Assembly: GCF_010183535.1 (NCBI RefSeq)
Contig: NC_071328.1
Span: forward strand, 1,488,001 to 1,552,000
Source: Caenorhabditis remanei
Lineage: Eukaryota; Nematoda; Chromadorea; Rhabditida; Rhabditidae
Direction of reading: 5' to 3'
Length of the DNA stretch: 64,000 nucleotides
The translations under genes were made by a program, and so were the position numbers. The notes beneath the pieces are model-generated. The model ran no database searches and was not told where the DNA came from. It worked only from the letters and a program-made list of their open reading frames with translations. Shown here in pieces: positions 11,431 through 21,949 of the stretch (positions are counted from its first letter, which is position 1; each line of letters begins with the position of its first letter).

Positions 11431-13173
11431 TTCCCTAAAAAGAAACGTTTGACGCATATGCTGAAAATTGCTTCAATAATCGTGTTCTCGAATACCAGAG
11501 CAAAAAACTAAATATATATTTTGAATCACCGTTTTCTTAGCATTCCAGGGATATAGGTCACGTTCTATATCTCTACACTGATTCCATCACTTACCCCAGT
11601 TTAGTGCAAAAAAACCCATCAGAACCTTCCATATCTCACACCTGTCTGTGCCGTACGCCTACCGTTTTCAAATTTCCTTCCATAAATCCCCCATTTCCTC
11701 TCCATAGATACGCATACATAAACGTAGTGAAATGACCCACTCAATTGTCCTCCCCTCCATGAATTTATAAACAAATACTCTCCCCCTCCTTCTCCATCGA
11801 ATTCAGGAGAGGTGCCTGGTGCCATTCCCTCGAATATCCCCGTTTCGTTTCGCCTCTCCCTTCCATTTCATTTTATTTCTCATCGAAAAACACATGTCCA
11901 ATGGAAATAGAGGAGGAGAAGAGAAGAAGACAGATGTTTTAACGGGGAGACGCCGATTTTTCGCGCATTTCGAATAGTGTGGTGGTCACCATCTGCATAC
12001 CCCGGTTCCCGCAATACCCCCGCCTTTCATTTTTATAGGAAACTCTCAATTTCTATAGCGCACATAATTTTCCGCTAAATTAGAGATGCAGAGCAATTTT
12101 TCAAACCGTCCTTAAGGAATTTATGCAAATACGCTCTAATACTAAAGAAATCATACTGTAGCATTGAAAAAACAGAAAACTGTCGATCCTGTTTAAAGGC
12201 ACATAGATTTTTGTGGTTTTAGGGCTTCCAAATTTCCATAAAGAGCTTTTCTGCGCGGTTGTGTAGTCCCCTCGGACAATATTTGTTTCTCAATTCCTCG
12301 TTTTGCAGTTTTTTCCAACATTTGTGACGTTCAGAGCAATTTTTTGAATATGCGCCAATAATAAAAGCTTCTTAGAATTATCTTTAGTATCAGAATTTGA
12401 AATAAACAAAATATGACACTTCGTCCTCCTCTAACTGTGTTTCCTAGGCTACGAGGCTATCTGTCGATTCCCATTAATTTCATGTTCACCTGTCAACCCT
12501 ACATAGCACGTCTTATGAAATCTCACTAAGCCTTAGACAAATAAAAATTGGGCACCTGCTAAACAGCAATACCGTTGTATTGGAAAATAAAATAACTTAT
12601 TTAAAAATTTCAATGCCTTGGGTCAAATTGCAGACCAAAACATTTATTTTCTACAATTTACGTCATTCAGAATTTTACAAAAAAAGGCTAACATGTAGAT
12701 TCACTCAGATTTACTATCAGATCTCCTAAATCTATCCCTGAATTGTGCAATAAAAATTAAATCTATTCACCGGAATTGTGTATCTATCGATCCTACCAGT
12801 GTGCTATGGGAAAATCGTGTTATTAATAGGAATTTATATTTTCATAGCTTTAACAGCTTGTGCCGAATTACGCCGTAAAACTTTGTTATGACGATTTATG
12901 GCTGCTCATATCGCACAAAAATCTTAAAAAGACGCATATCTTGTCTAGATCTTAAAAACCTCTATTCTTTTTGGTATACGGTACTTTATTAGCTCGACAC
13001 AGGTCGATTTACGTGAGATTCTTCGCAAATCTACATTCCTCCCCATTTTCACATCTCTCACTAAAGTTTCCATCGTTTTCCGTTTCCCATCTTCCTACTC
13101 TTTTAGTTCTCCCATTTTCTTTCCAAATTAGATGCAATTACTCTGTCCAAAACGTTTGTGTTTCTTCTTTGGC

Positions 13174-13202
13174 GCTATTTGGAGCTCTGAGCTCCAAATA
13201 GC
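13174..13202. repeat. Perfect 14-bp hairpin with one-base loop
   Basis: GCTATTTGGAGCTC, a single T, then GAGCTCCAAATAGC. Next to it (13210-13245) ACTAGT-type short repeats recur. Function unknown. Confidence 0.8.
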
Positions 13203-15808
13203 TCCTCCTCGTCTACTAGAACTACTAGTGCTCCGACTACTAGTGACACCTCACTTGTAATTCTTTTAGTCCGATGAAGAAACCCTCTCATGCATTCACA
13301 ATAAGAGGCTTCCCTGAGCTCTTCTCCTCTTTTTCTCTAATTCTCTCCCTCTATCTCTCTTTTATTCTTCTGAAAGCCTTTTTCCCCTCTTCTTCTTCTT
13401 CTTTTTTAATTATTCCAAAGTGTTGATCTACGGGCGGTCCCCGCCGTCCCTTTGACACGCCCGTTTCTTTTCTTTTCCCCGTTTTCCCCCTTTTTTCATG
13501 CCGATTTATATGGGCAAACATTGCAACAAATACCTTCAAATGAGTTTACCCTCTTTTGGCGGTAACTTTCGGTTTTTTGTTAGTGGGAGGGTAGAAAATT
13601 TGGGGAAAGTCTAGCTTTGATTTGGGCGGAGTTATTGGAAATCTACACATTTTTTGAAGATTACAATATTAACAAAAAACTCCCGGGGTTCTAATCCATG
13701 ATCTATTTTAAACGTTGATTGAGTAGCGACTTAAGAAAACTGCGATGTAAGTTTCTAGGCTTGCCAACCGTGTTATAATACATTGAATGTGATTTTTCTG
13801 TGCTCTTAAGAATTTTTTTGTGGACCAACTTACCCCCGGGGGTCTTTTAGGTCTTCCGAATTTTTAGACTGCTGAAAGTTGTTGTCGAATTCATAAATTC
13901 TTTAATCTGAAGTTTTGATAGTACGGTAAGACTTAAGAATCAAATAAGAACAAAAATACGTTTCAGTGCAGATTTACATTTAAAAATAAGAAAGTTTCAT
14001 ATATTTTTCATACTTTTTCCCCGAAATTAGAGTGAAGAAATTTTTTTCAACAAAAAAGGTAGCTATCGTTAAAACATGTACTGTTAAATATTCAAAATCG
14101 GAAATTGACTAGGTGGATTTAAAACGAAATTTTTCTGAATCGCTGTTTTTGAAAACTTTTTTTAACTAGAAAAAAAAACTGGCTCGTAACTCCCTATGAG
14201 CTTAAAAATATACCAAAATGTAGATCTCGACGAGTTCTATGGCTGTGATTTACTACGGCCGGTTAGTGTGACTGAAGCCGGAAAAAACTGCCAAAAACGC
14301 AAAAATGGTTTTAAAAAATCCTAGAAACACCAAAAACAAAAAGTTCGGCCAGCAGTGACCAATTTAGACCATTTTCGGGTGGAACATTCGCGGTTCGGAA
14401 GGGTTTTTGAGTATTTTTCATAGGATTGTCCATAATTTTCTACCTAATGTCCATAATTTTCTAGCTATTTGTCCCAATTTCCGGTTAAGTACGGTAAAAT
14501 CACAAAAATTGACAAAAAACTATTCCCAAATTCCCGAAATTTTTCTTTAAATAGTTATTTTAAAAAAACTAATTTCGAAATTATGAAAATTAGAATAAAT
14601 ATCAATTTGTGTTAGTCATTAATAAAAATTGTCAAAAAATTGAGTGCACTTTCCACCCGTTAGTCACCATCACTTAACCTTCAATCAAAAACTCAATTTG
14701 TCTCTCCTTCTCTGCGTCTCCCTCTCTCTCCCCCAACTATAAATAAATATCAATATGTGTTATAACACTTACAATTGAATGAGAGAGAGAGTGCAATACA
14801 TTCGTTCCTTGTCTCCCTTCTACTAAAATGATCTGCAAACACGGTCATGCATGCCCATTCTCCACCAATTTTATTGACAACAAGCATACATATAAATAGT
14901 ATTATTATCGTGGTATTCCGCCCGTCCGAAATGCAATTTGAGCCGCCTGAAAACTAGTCACTGGCTGGAGGACATCATCAACTGGTCAGCCATCATTTCG
15001 TCCATCTCTCCACGCCGCCCGTTTTAATCTATTTGAGCCCCCTTTTCTCTTCTTTTTGCCTCTTTTCCTCCAAAATTTTTGTTTCCACCAACACGAAATA
15101 TATGTATGTTTACGCAACTGCTTCCCTCCCATCGTTTTACACCGTTTTTTTTGTCAATTTTTGTGATTTTAGTGTTCTTATAGTTAACGGGAAATTATTG
15201 CTTAAAAATAGCTTAGGACTTTCGAAACTGTGAGTGAAATTGAATTGCAGAACGCGGACCGTTTCCTAGGCGGGATCACGGTGAAATTGACTGAGAATTT
15301 TTCAGTTTTTGGCCTGGAACGTTTGGAAACTGGAAACTATGAGTAAGACGGTTTTACAACTAACTTTATTTCACTTACGTCGAGCCGATCTTGAATTTTC
15401 GCAATTATTTCCCGTTCCCATATAAGTTATTACGGTTCTAAAACTTGGTTTTTGACGCTCAGGACGTTTTAAAACTGAGACGTTTGGAAACTCTGAGTAA
15501 AATCTACTCACGGTAAGCCAGTCTTCAGTTTCCTCAGTTTGAAAATGTCCTAGTCTTTTCAAAGTGAGATATCTGGTTTCAAATTTTCTCCAAACGCTCT
15601 TTTATTTCAAAAAGCTCCAAATTTTCAGCAGCAATGATTGGTAGGTCTTAGTCACAGAGCGCAAATGATTTTTCTAGGCAACAATCTCTTCTTTTTTTTC
15701 AACTTTTACACACCAGCTCCTGTTTTTTCAACTTTGGAATCCGGTGACAGTAATTTAAGGTGCACAGGCTTGTCACACTGTCGCAAAAACTCTTTCAAAC
15801 GTGCTGAC

Positions 15809-15919
15809 CAGAGTTGTCCGGAATCCGGATTCCGAAATTCCGGAACTCCGAGTTTTTTCGGCATTCCGGTTCCGGTTCCGGATTCCAAAAAATGAAAAAT
15901 GTCATTCCGTACAACTCTG
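15809..15919. mobile_element. Short CAGAG-ended element with ATTCCGG-type repeats
   Basis: Ends CAGAGTTGT and ACAACTCTG, flanked by GTGCTGAC (15801-15808) and GTGCCGAC (15920-15927), which match at 7 of 8 positions. The interior is built of TCCGGAATTCCGG-like units. It appears to be the smallest member of the family at 10786, 50298 and 52187. Confidence 0.7.
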
Positions 15920-16005
15920 GTGCCGACATCCGCAGCTTTTTGAAGTATAAGTCATATTTGTAAACATTGTGCTATTATAGATGTAAATGTAACTTTTTCA
16001 TAAGG

Positions 16006-16350
16006 TACAACGGCGCTCTACCGAAACTACTAGAAATTCTTTTCTCAAAAACATTTCGATAGAGCGAAGTTGTGACAAACTTTCCAACGCTCTAACGGTG
16101 CTCCCCCGCATCAAAACACACCTCCCGAATTAGAACCGCCCGTCTCATGGCTGGTACGAATCAGAACCGATTAAAAGATGGTGAAACGTTATATTTGAGC
16201 CGTTAGACCTAGATTTGACGGTTCTTATTCGTTCCAGTTTTGATACGGGCGGCTCTATTTTGGGCGCAGTTCTGATACAAAGTAGCACCGTCAGGAAGGT
16301 ATGTGAAAAATTTGTAAATTTCTTGGGGTTTTGGTAGAGCGCCGTTGTAA
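16006..16350. mobile_element. Inverted-repeat element with CAACGGCGCTCTACCGAAA ends
   Basis: The left end TACAACGGCGCTCTACC is mirrored at the right end by GGTAGAGCGCCGTTGTA. The inner blocks GAACCGCCCGT and ACGGGCGGCTC are also inverted. No ORF. Relatives at 20514-20640 and, partially, 22500-22615. Confidence 0.7.
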
Positions 16351-17020
16351 AAAGCAGAATTTTATAGTCTCCAGGTTTTCACGGTTTTACGGTTTCCGCC
16401 TTACGTCTGGAAATGGCTGCTTGAAAAACGGTTGAAAATCGGTATTCTGAGTTTTCCACGTGGAGTACACATCATATTAACGAGTTTTTGCGGTTTTTAG
16501 GTTTTCGCCATCCACCTTCCTGACAATCGAATTTTTCACATTTTCCCCCTTAGAAGTCGATAACAAAACCTATAGCCGGTACCGGTATACCAAATCCCCC
16601 TTATTTCCAATTTCCCGTCTCATTTCCGGTGCGAAAGAGTGAAACGAATTGCTTTTATCCCGCCCCCCTTACTCGATTTCAACGGAGAGAAGGTTGGCAC
16701 AAACAAAGATAGTAAACACCTCTTCTATTTCTCAAGTACTTTTTTTCGTATTCTTCTTTTTTCTTTCTTTTATTTTTTATATTTTCTTTTTGTTGCCCAC
16801 TGTCCACTTCATGACTCAACGCCACTCGTGTGCAATCGATACGTTTTTTTTTCATTCATTTTATGAATAATATGCTCGGTGAGAGATAGATAGTGAGAGG
16901 AGACGCAGACATTTTAAGTGAGAACTGTTTTTTGGAAGTGGTGGTATTGTTTAGACGTGTTTAGGCTGTGACTCATGGGAAATTTCGTAAAATTTTTCAA
17001 CTTTGAATTTGGTAGCCTAG

Positions 17021-17690
17021 TTTACCCATATTTTAGGTCCTAGCGTAAAGTTAAATCATTGGAGACTGCATATTTTTCGATTTTGAGCCCGAAAACCAGG
17101 TTTTTGGTCAAAAACCGCGTCAGTACGTCAAAATTGTTTAGCGGCCTAGTTTTGTCTTCTTTTTTTAAGGTTTTGTGATTCTCGGCCACCGAATTTCCTG
17201 AATTTCAAAGTGAAATTTCAATTAGCTCGAGTTTGCATTATTTACTAAAGATGTGCTCGATTGTACTTTGTACATCTCCCACTTTCTTTTCCCCGCTCCC
17301 ATCGGATATGATTCATAGGCTTTTAGTCTTGAATCATACTTTATATCTGTTTTAATTGAATTCTTTCACCCACACATTTCCTGTCTGGCTCCGCCTCTGC
17401 CCAGTGTAAAAGCACTGGCGAGAGCATGAAAACTTGAAAGTTTTTTCGCACTTTAGTAGGTCGTTTTCCGTAAAAAGCAGTGAGAGCATCCGTAAAATAT
17501 TTCATGGCCTAATTTTTCCCAGTTTTGGGTTTCTAGGCCACCTATTTCTGTAGCGTAAGAACCTAGTTTAAAGCTGTCTCTTTGCAATTTTGAAATTTTG
17601 CACTTTAAGCTCGAAACCAGTTTTTTGGTCGAAAACCACGACAGTACGTCAAAATTTTTTGGTGGCCTAGTTTACCAGATTTTGGGTTTC
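17021..17690. repeat. Two direct copies of a 150-180 bp intergenic repeat
   Basis: Copies near 17021-17160 and 17505-17690 share CAGTACGTCAAAATT, TTTTTGGTC and GGCCTAGTTT blocks in the same order. A short third piece lies at 17780-17815. Confidence 0.55.
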
Positions 17691-17933
17691 TAGGCCAGCA
17701 AGACGTAATAAATGTTAAACAGTGTTGAAAATTGAATTCGACTTTTTTCGGGCATTGACAATGACAAAAATACCCAGTGGCCTAGTTTTTGAGATTTTGG
17801 ATTTCTAGGCCAGGAGACTAATTTTGGGCCACCAGACTCATTTTTCAACTTTCCCATCGTTTTTCGTTTTTTTCAAAGATATGACCTCCCACGATTCCCT
17901 AAAATCGATTATTTTTAAAGGAATTTTTTCCAG

Positions 17934-20900
17934 ATGCGGAATCCCAAAGACGAGGAAGTTCCCCTCCGGGAGCGAGGGGACAATGACGAGATCACGTTGG
18001 AATTCTGCAATCAGAGGTCTAGAATCAGAAGGAACAAAGCGGAAGACTCGACGACGTTCATGTTTAATTATTTGAGGTAATTTATTTGAAAATTTGAAAA
18101 ATAATTTTGAAAAATCGAGTTTTTTGTGAGTAAACGCGCTCTAGTAACATTCCAAAAAAACGTAAAAAGATGCAAAAAAGTTTTTGACTAGTGGGGGGTC
18201 GAACCCTGGTAGCGAGATTGGTGGTGACCGCTTTAGTCCACTAGGCTATCAGCGCGCGCTAGGGCGCGTCAGTGGCCGCTTTTATCACCACCCTCCGCAC
18301 CTTCTCCCTCACTGGTTGATGTGGCGCAAGCGGTTACACTTTTGGCCGCCACACAACCTACCAGGGTTCGACTCCCTGACTCCTAAAAACTTTGTTTCTT
18401 TTTTTGCTTCCTGAAAAATGCAAATGCGCTCTATTGCAGAGACCCAGAAGAAGGCGAAACGCTCAATTGGCGGGAACTTCGAAAGCTGAAAGCTGGCAAG
18501 AAATGGGGTGTAATCCGTCACCCGTATATTCTCAACTATATAAATCAGAAGCTAATCGACTGCGCCCTATTCTATAGCTTGCATATCCTGGGTGAGTTTT
18601 CTATTTTTGTAGTTTGTAGTCTGGGGAAATTTTTTAAATTTGCAGCATTCCTGGTATTCTTTCTGCTGTTGGCGTGGCATGTGTTCTCAAGAAATATGTT
18701 CAAGGATTTCTTGATTAGTATCTTTACTGGAGTGTTTTTCATGTTCTTGGTAAGGTTTTGAGGAAAAAAAACGTTAAGAAAGTTTTTAAGGAAAAAATAA
18801 CGTTAAGAAAAGTTTCTAAGGGAAAAAACGTTAGAAAACGTTTTCTAAGGAAAAAAATTAAGAATCGTTTTTGACGAAAAAAAAAAACGTTAAGAAAATT
18901 TTTAAGGAAAAAAAAACGTTAAGAAAGTTTTTAAGGAAAAAAACGCTAAACGAAAAAACTTAAGACATTTTTTTTCAATTTTTTTTTCTTAAAGGTCCTC
19001 AAAGGAACCATCAAAGCACGTGTCACCAAAAATATCTCGACCTGGTTCATAATCGCTTTCTGCTTCAACCTGTTCACTTACGCCGCCACAATGGCCTACG
19101 TCTGGTTTCCCACGGTGTTCTCCTATGATGATTTTCACATGGAGGTTAAGGTAAAGTCCAAAACTTAAATTAAGCATTTTTTGAGCCTAAAACTTCAGAA
19201 AATCGTGACCTGGTTCTTGCCAATCATCGCTATCATCTCCGCGTGGGCCAACTTGTTGTATATCATGAGAAAGTCACCGTTTGGAATTTATATCTTCATG
19301 ATGACACGGATTTTGAGAAGTTTCGCACATGTAGGTATCTTTTTCGAACTCAGCTCGCCGAGACGCTTCAAATGATACCCATATCGCCCCGGACGGGTCC
19401 CACCACGAAAAGTTCCAAAGTAGCTACCGTAATCTCGTGTTGAGACCCGGAAAACTCAGATTTTGGGCAATATGGAGCTCATTTCAAAGGTCTCGGGGAG
19501 CTGAAAACGAGTGTAATGCTGGAAATTCGAAAAAAAAATTCCAGTCAAAACATTTTTTCAGAAAATTTTTATTAAACCAAAAATCGACATTTTTGTGCGC
19601 AGGTGTCATCCAAATGAGCTTGGGGTCCTGATAAAAACATGCAAAAAAAATTTGGACTAGTGGGGGGTCGAACCCTGGTAGTGAGATTGGTGGTGAGCGC
19701 TTTAGTCCACTAGCATATAAGGGCGCGCTAGCGCGCGTCAGTCGCCGCTTTTATCACCGCCCTCGGCTCCCCTTTCCTCTATGTCACCTGTGGTGCAGTA
19801 GGATTCGCTTTTGGTCGCCACTCAACCTACCAGAGTTCGATTCGCCGACCCCTCCAAACTTTTTTTGCATTTTGGAAAATTAGATTTTCAGATAGCCACT
19901 ATCTGGATCCCAACCCTTATCGCATTTTCCTTCGCATTCCTTCTCATAATGAGGGATACAGGAGTGAAACCTTGGCCACTTATCGACCAACAAGCCGCCA
20001 ACATGACAATGGTCCAAACTATGCTAGTAATCCTCCAGGCGGTCACTAAGACCTCAACAATGATGATTGGAGAAGTGGATGCGAATGACATCCTGGATAC
20101 CAACCAATGGATCCCATCGATTCTTGTATTGGTATTCGAAATTATTACAGTAATCCTTTTGATGAATCTGATGGTGTCGCTCGCAGTGGGCGATGTCACT
20201 TATCTGAAAAACACGGCGCAGGATAAGATATTGAAGATCAAAGTGAACTTTGTGATTGAGGCTCTTCAGCTCAGCGAGCAATTCCAAAATAATTTGTTCC
20301 GACTTCACACTAATTTGACGCCAAATGTGTTGGTTATTATGGATGATGGGTCGTATATTTCGACGTTCGATGAATTCCCTAGAGTGGCGCCGGTTGCTGT
20401 GTCAGATGAGGTAGGTCGGCGGGGATTTAAAGGTTTTAGGGTAACATTTTTGAAATTTCCATCAAAAATAGTCAGAAATTCTTTGTACATTCGACTTTCA
20501 TTCAAATATTATCACGGCACGCTTCTTACAACCGCGCTCTACCGAAACCGGAGGAAATAGTGTGTGAAATTGAGAGACTCAGAGAAAAAGAGACATTTTT
20601 CAATGGCATTTCGGTGGAGCGCAGTTGTAAGCAATGTGCCGAGCTAATAGTCAAATATGCGACTTAAAAAAAAATTTTGCACTGAAACCCAAAAAAAAAT
20701 AAAATTGTCTGAAAATTACAAAAAATGTGCTTAAAACTAATGAAAAACGGATGTTCTGTTCATTTTTGTTAATTTTTAGGAGTTTTTGATTTTTCGCGCC
20801 TAGTAACTGTGGAATATTTTTTTAAAAAGTTTTTTTGTGCTTTTCGAGTCAAAAATTACAAAAATTGCATAAAATTTACCGGAAATCGATGTTCGGATGC

Positions 20901-21770
20901 ACCATTTTACGGCTTACGCCGTTTTAAAAGATATTTTTCGTATTTTTTGTGTTAATCCTTAAAACGACAAAAGTTCCATTTTTAAATAGATTTTACACTA
21001 AAAAACGCAAAACTATTAGTAAAAAATAACTAAAACTCTCAAAAACTGGGGGTCAACGCATTTCCGATGCACCATTTTTCGGTATTTGTCATTTGAGATG
21101 ATTTTTGTGCGATTTACAATTTTCGTTAAATTCCTATTCCAGAAAAACGCGAAAAAATTATTTGAGAATCGATGAAAATCAACAAAACAAAAATAGAAAA
21201 AAAAAACTTTTAAAAACTTTAAAAACTTTTTTTCACTAAAATTGCCATAACTTGTCTGTTGCCCAAATTTTATGAAAATAATATTTTTGGAATCAGCGTG
21301 TCAAGACGCTTCGAAAGAGTATAATCATGGCTAGTTTTGATTTTTTGGGTCCCGACGCGAAAACTACAGTAACCCGTTAAAAGAGCGCGTAGACACGACC
21401 GTTGCCATCACCTCGCAGACGCGCCCAAGGCGCCCCGGACTTCCAAAACTTAACCAAAATCCGAGTTTTCAGGCCTTCAAAATCAGTTTTATGGAATCCG
21501 GAATGCGTCTTCGTATCAAGACGACGTCTGGAAAAGTGAAGACAGCTACAGTAAGCCGTTGCGATATCGAATGCATCGAGTCGACTGAATCCGGCATTCC
21601 AGTCATTATGAGCACACCTGACTCGAGGGTTTATGAGGTAAAAAATTATTTTGGAATATGGGAAAAAAAATTTGACCTACATAACTTTTTTTTAGAATGA
21701 GGACACATACTGGACCGGATTCGCCAAATGGTTGATTGGACTTGATTGGGCTGGATACTTGGATATTTGA
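17934..21770 (+). CDS. trpa-2: TRPA-type cation channel without ankyrin repeats (trpa-2 candidate)
   Basis: Eight exons: 17934-18076, 18440-18591, 18646-18749, 18995-19150, 19199-19330, 19892-20410, 21473-21637 and 21696-21770. All are in phase, giving 481 aa. The ATG directly follows a TTTTTTCCAG acceptor (trans-splice site or hidden upstream exon). The protein has pre-S1 (VIRHPYILNYINQKLIDC, about residues 65-82), S1 from about residue 83, S5 at the start of exon 6, the pore motif MMIGE at about 286-290 and S6 (LLMNLMVSLAVGDV, about 319-332). The pore and S6 are the TRPA pattern. Exon lengths 104, 156 and 132 equal those of copy A, so the three genes are paralogues. The symbol rests on remembered C. 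elegans synteny (trpa-2 beside hlh-2). The lack of ankyrin repeats is the main doubt about naming. Confidence 0.82.
18140..18400. mobile_element. tRNA-like head-to-head composite T1 (intron 1 of the channel gene)
   Basis: Left half on minus (about 18191-18253) has a box A-like TAGCCTAGTGGACTAAAG and a box B GGGTTCGACCC. Right half on plus (about 18313-18385) has TGGCGCAAGCGGTTACA and GGGTTCGACTCC. The 5' ends face each other across TTTTATCACCACC. Both halves run outward into T tracts, and the left edge starts GATGCAAAAAAG. Confidence 0.75.
18765..18990. repeat. Tandem AACGTTAAGAAA repeat in intron 3
   Basis: About seven degenerate copies of a 25-30 bp unit built on AAGGAAAAAAACGTTAAGAA fill most of the 245-bp intron between exons 3 and 4 of the channel gene. 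Confidence 0.75.
19638..19870. mobile_element. tRNA-like composite T2 (intron 5 of the channel gene)
   Basis: Same unit and orientation as T1: a minus tRNA-like half with GGTTCGACCCCC complement at the left, core TTTTATCACCGCC near 19750, and a plus half with GTGGTGCAGTAGGATT and AGAGTTCGATTC. The ends ATGCAAAAAAA and TTTTTTTGCAT form an inverted repeat. Confidence 0.75.
20514..20640. mobile_element. Small MITE in intron 6 of the channel gene
   Basis: GGCACGCTTCTTACAA at the left is mirrored by TTGTAAGCAATGTGCC at the right. Inside, CGCTCTACCGAAA is mirrored by TTTCGGTGGAGCG. Related to 16006-16350. Confidence 0.7.
21225..21390 (-). repeat. R3 intronic repeat, minus orientation
   Basis: Contains the complement of the R3 blocks (TTTTCGCGTCGGGACCC and ATGATTATACTCTTTCGAAG) between exons 6 and 7 of the channel gene. 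See the entry at 24680. Confidence 0.75.
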
Positions 21771-21949
21771 TCTAATTAAAAAATCGATAATTCTCTTAAT
21801 TGCCGCTTCACGCGATCTCACGTTGCTCATTCACTTTGTATTAATTTTTTTATATCGCACAAAAATTTTTTTGAAAAATTTTAAATGAATTTTTCACCGT
21901 GAACCTTTTGAAATTAGACTAAGAATTTTTTTCGATTTGACCTCTGGGG

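Larger units (their letters stand above)
10426..17933. other. 7.5-kb stretch without supported coding exons
   Basis: All six frames hold only short, low-complexity ORFs with no recognisable family. It contains a hAT-like element nested in a palindrome (10749-11430), a dispersed repeat (12085-12235), a perfect 29-nt hairpin (13174-13202), pyrimidine-rich tracts (13310-13430), a CAGAG-ended element (15809-15919), an inverted-repeat element (16006-16350) and a duplicated block (17021-17690). I found no ankyrin exons that could extend the downstream channel gene. Confidence 0.6.

Noticed and set aside
18313..18385. Working tRNA genes at the tRNA-like modules
   Set aside because: Boxes A and B are good, but acceptor and T stems do not pair, and similar modules recur as parts of dispersed composites.
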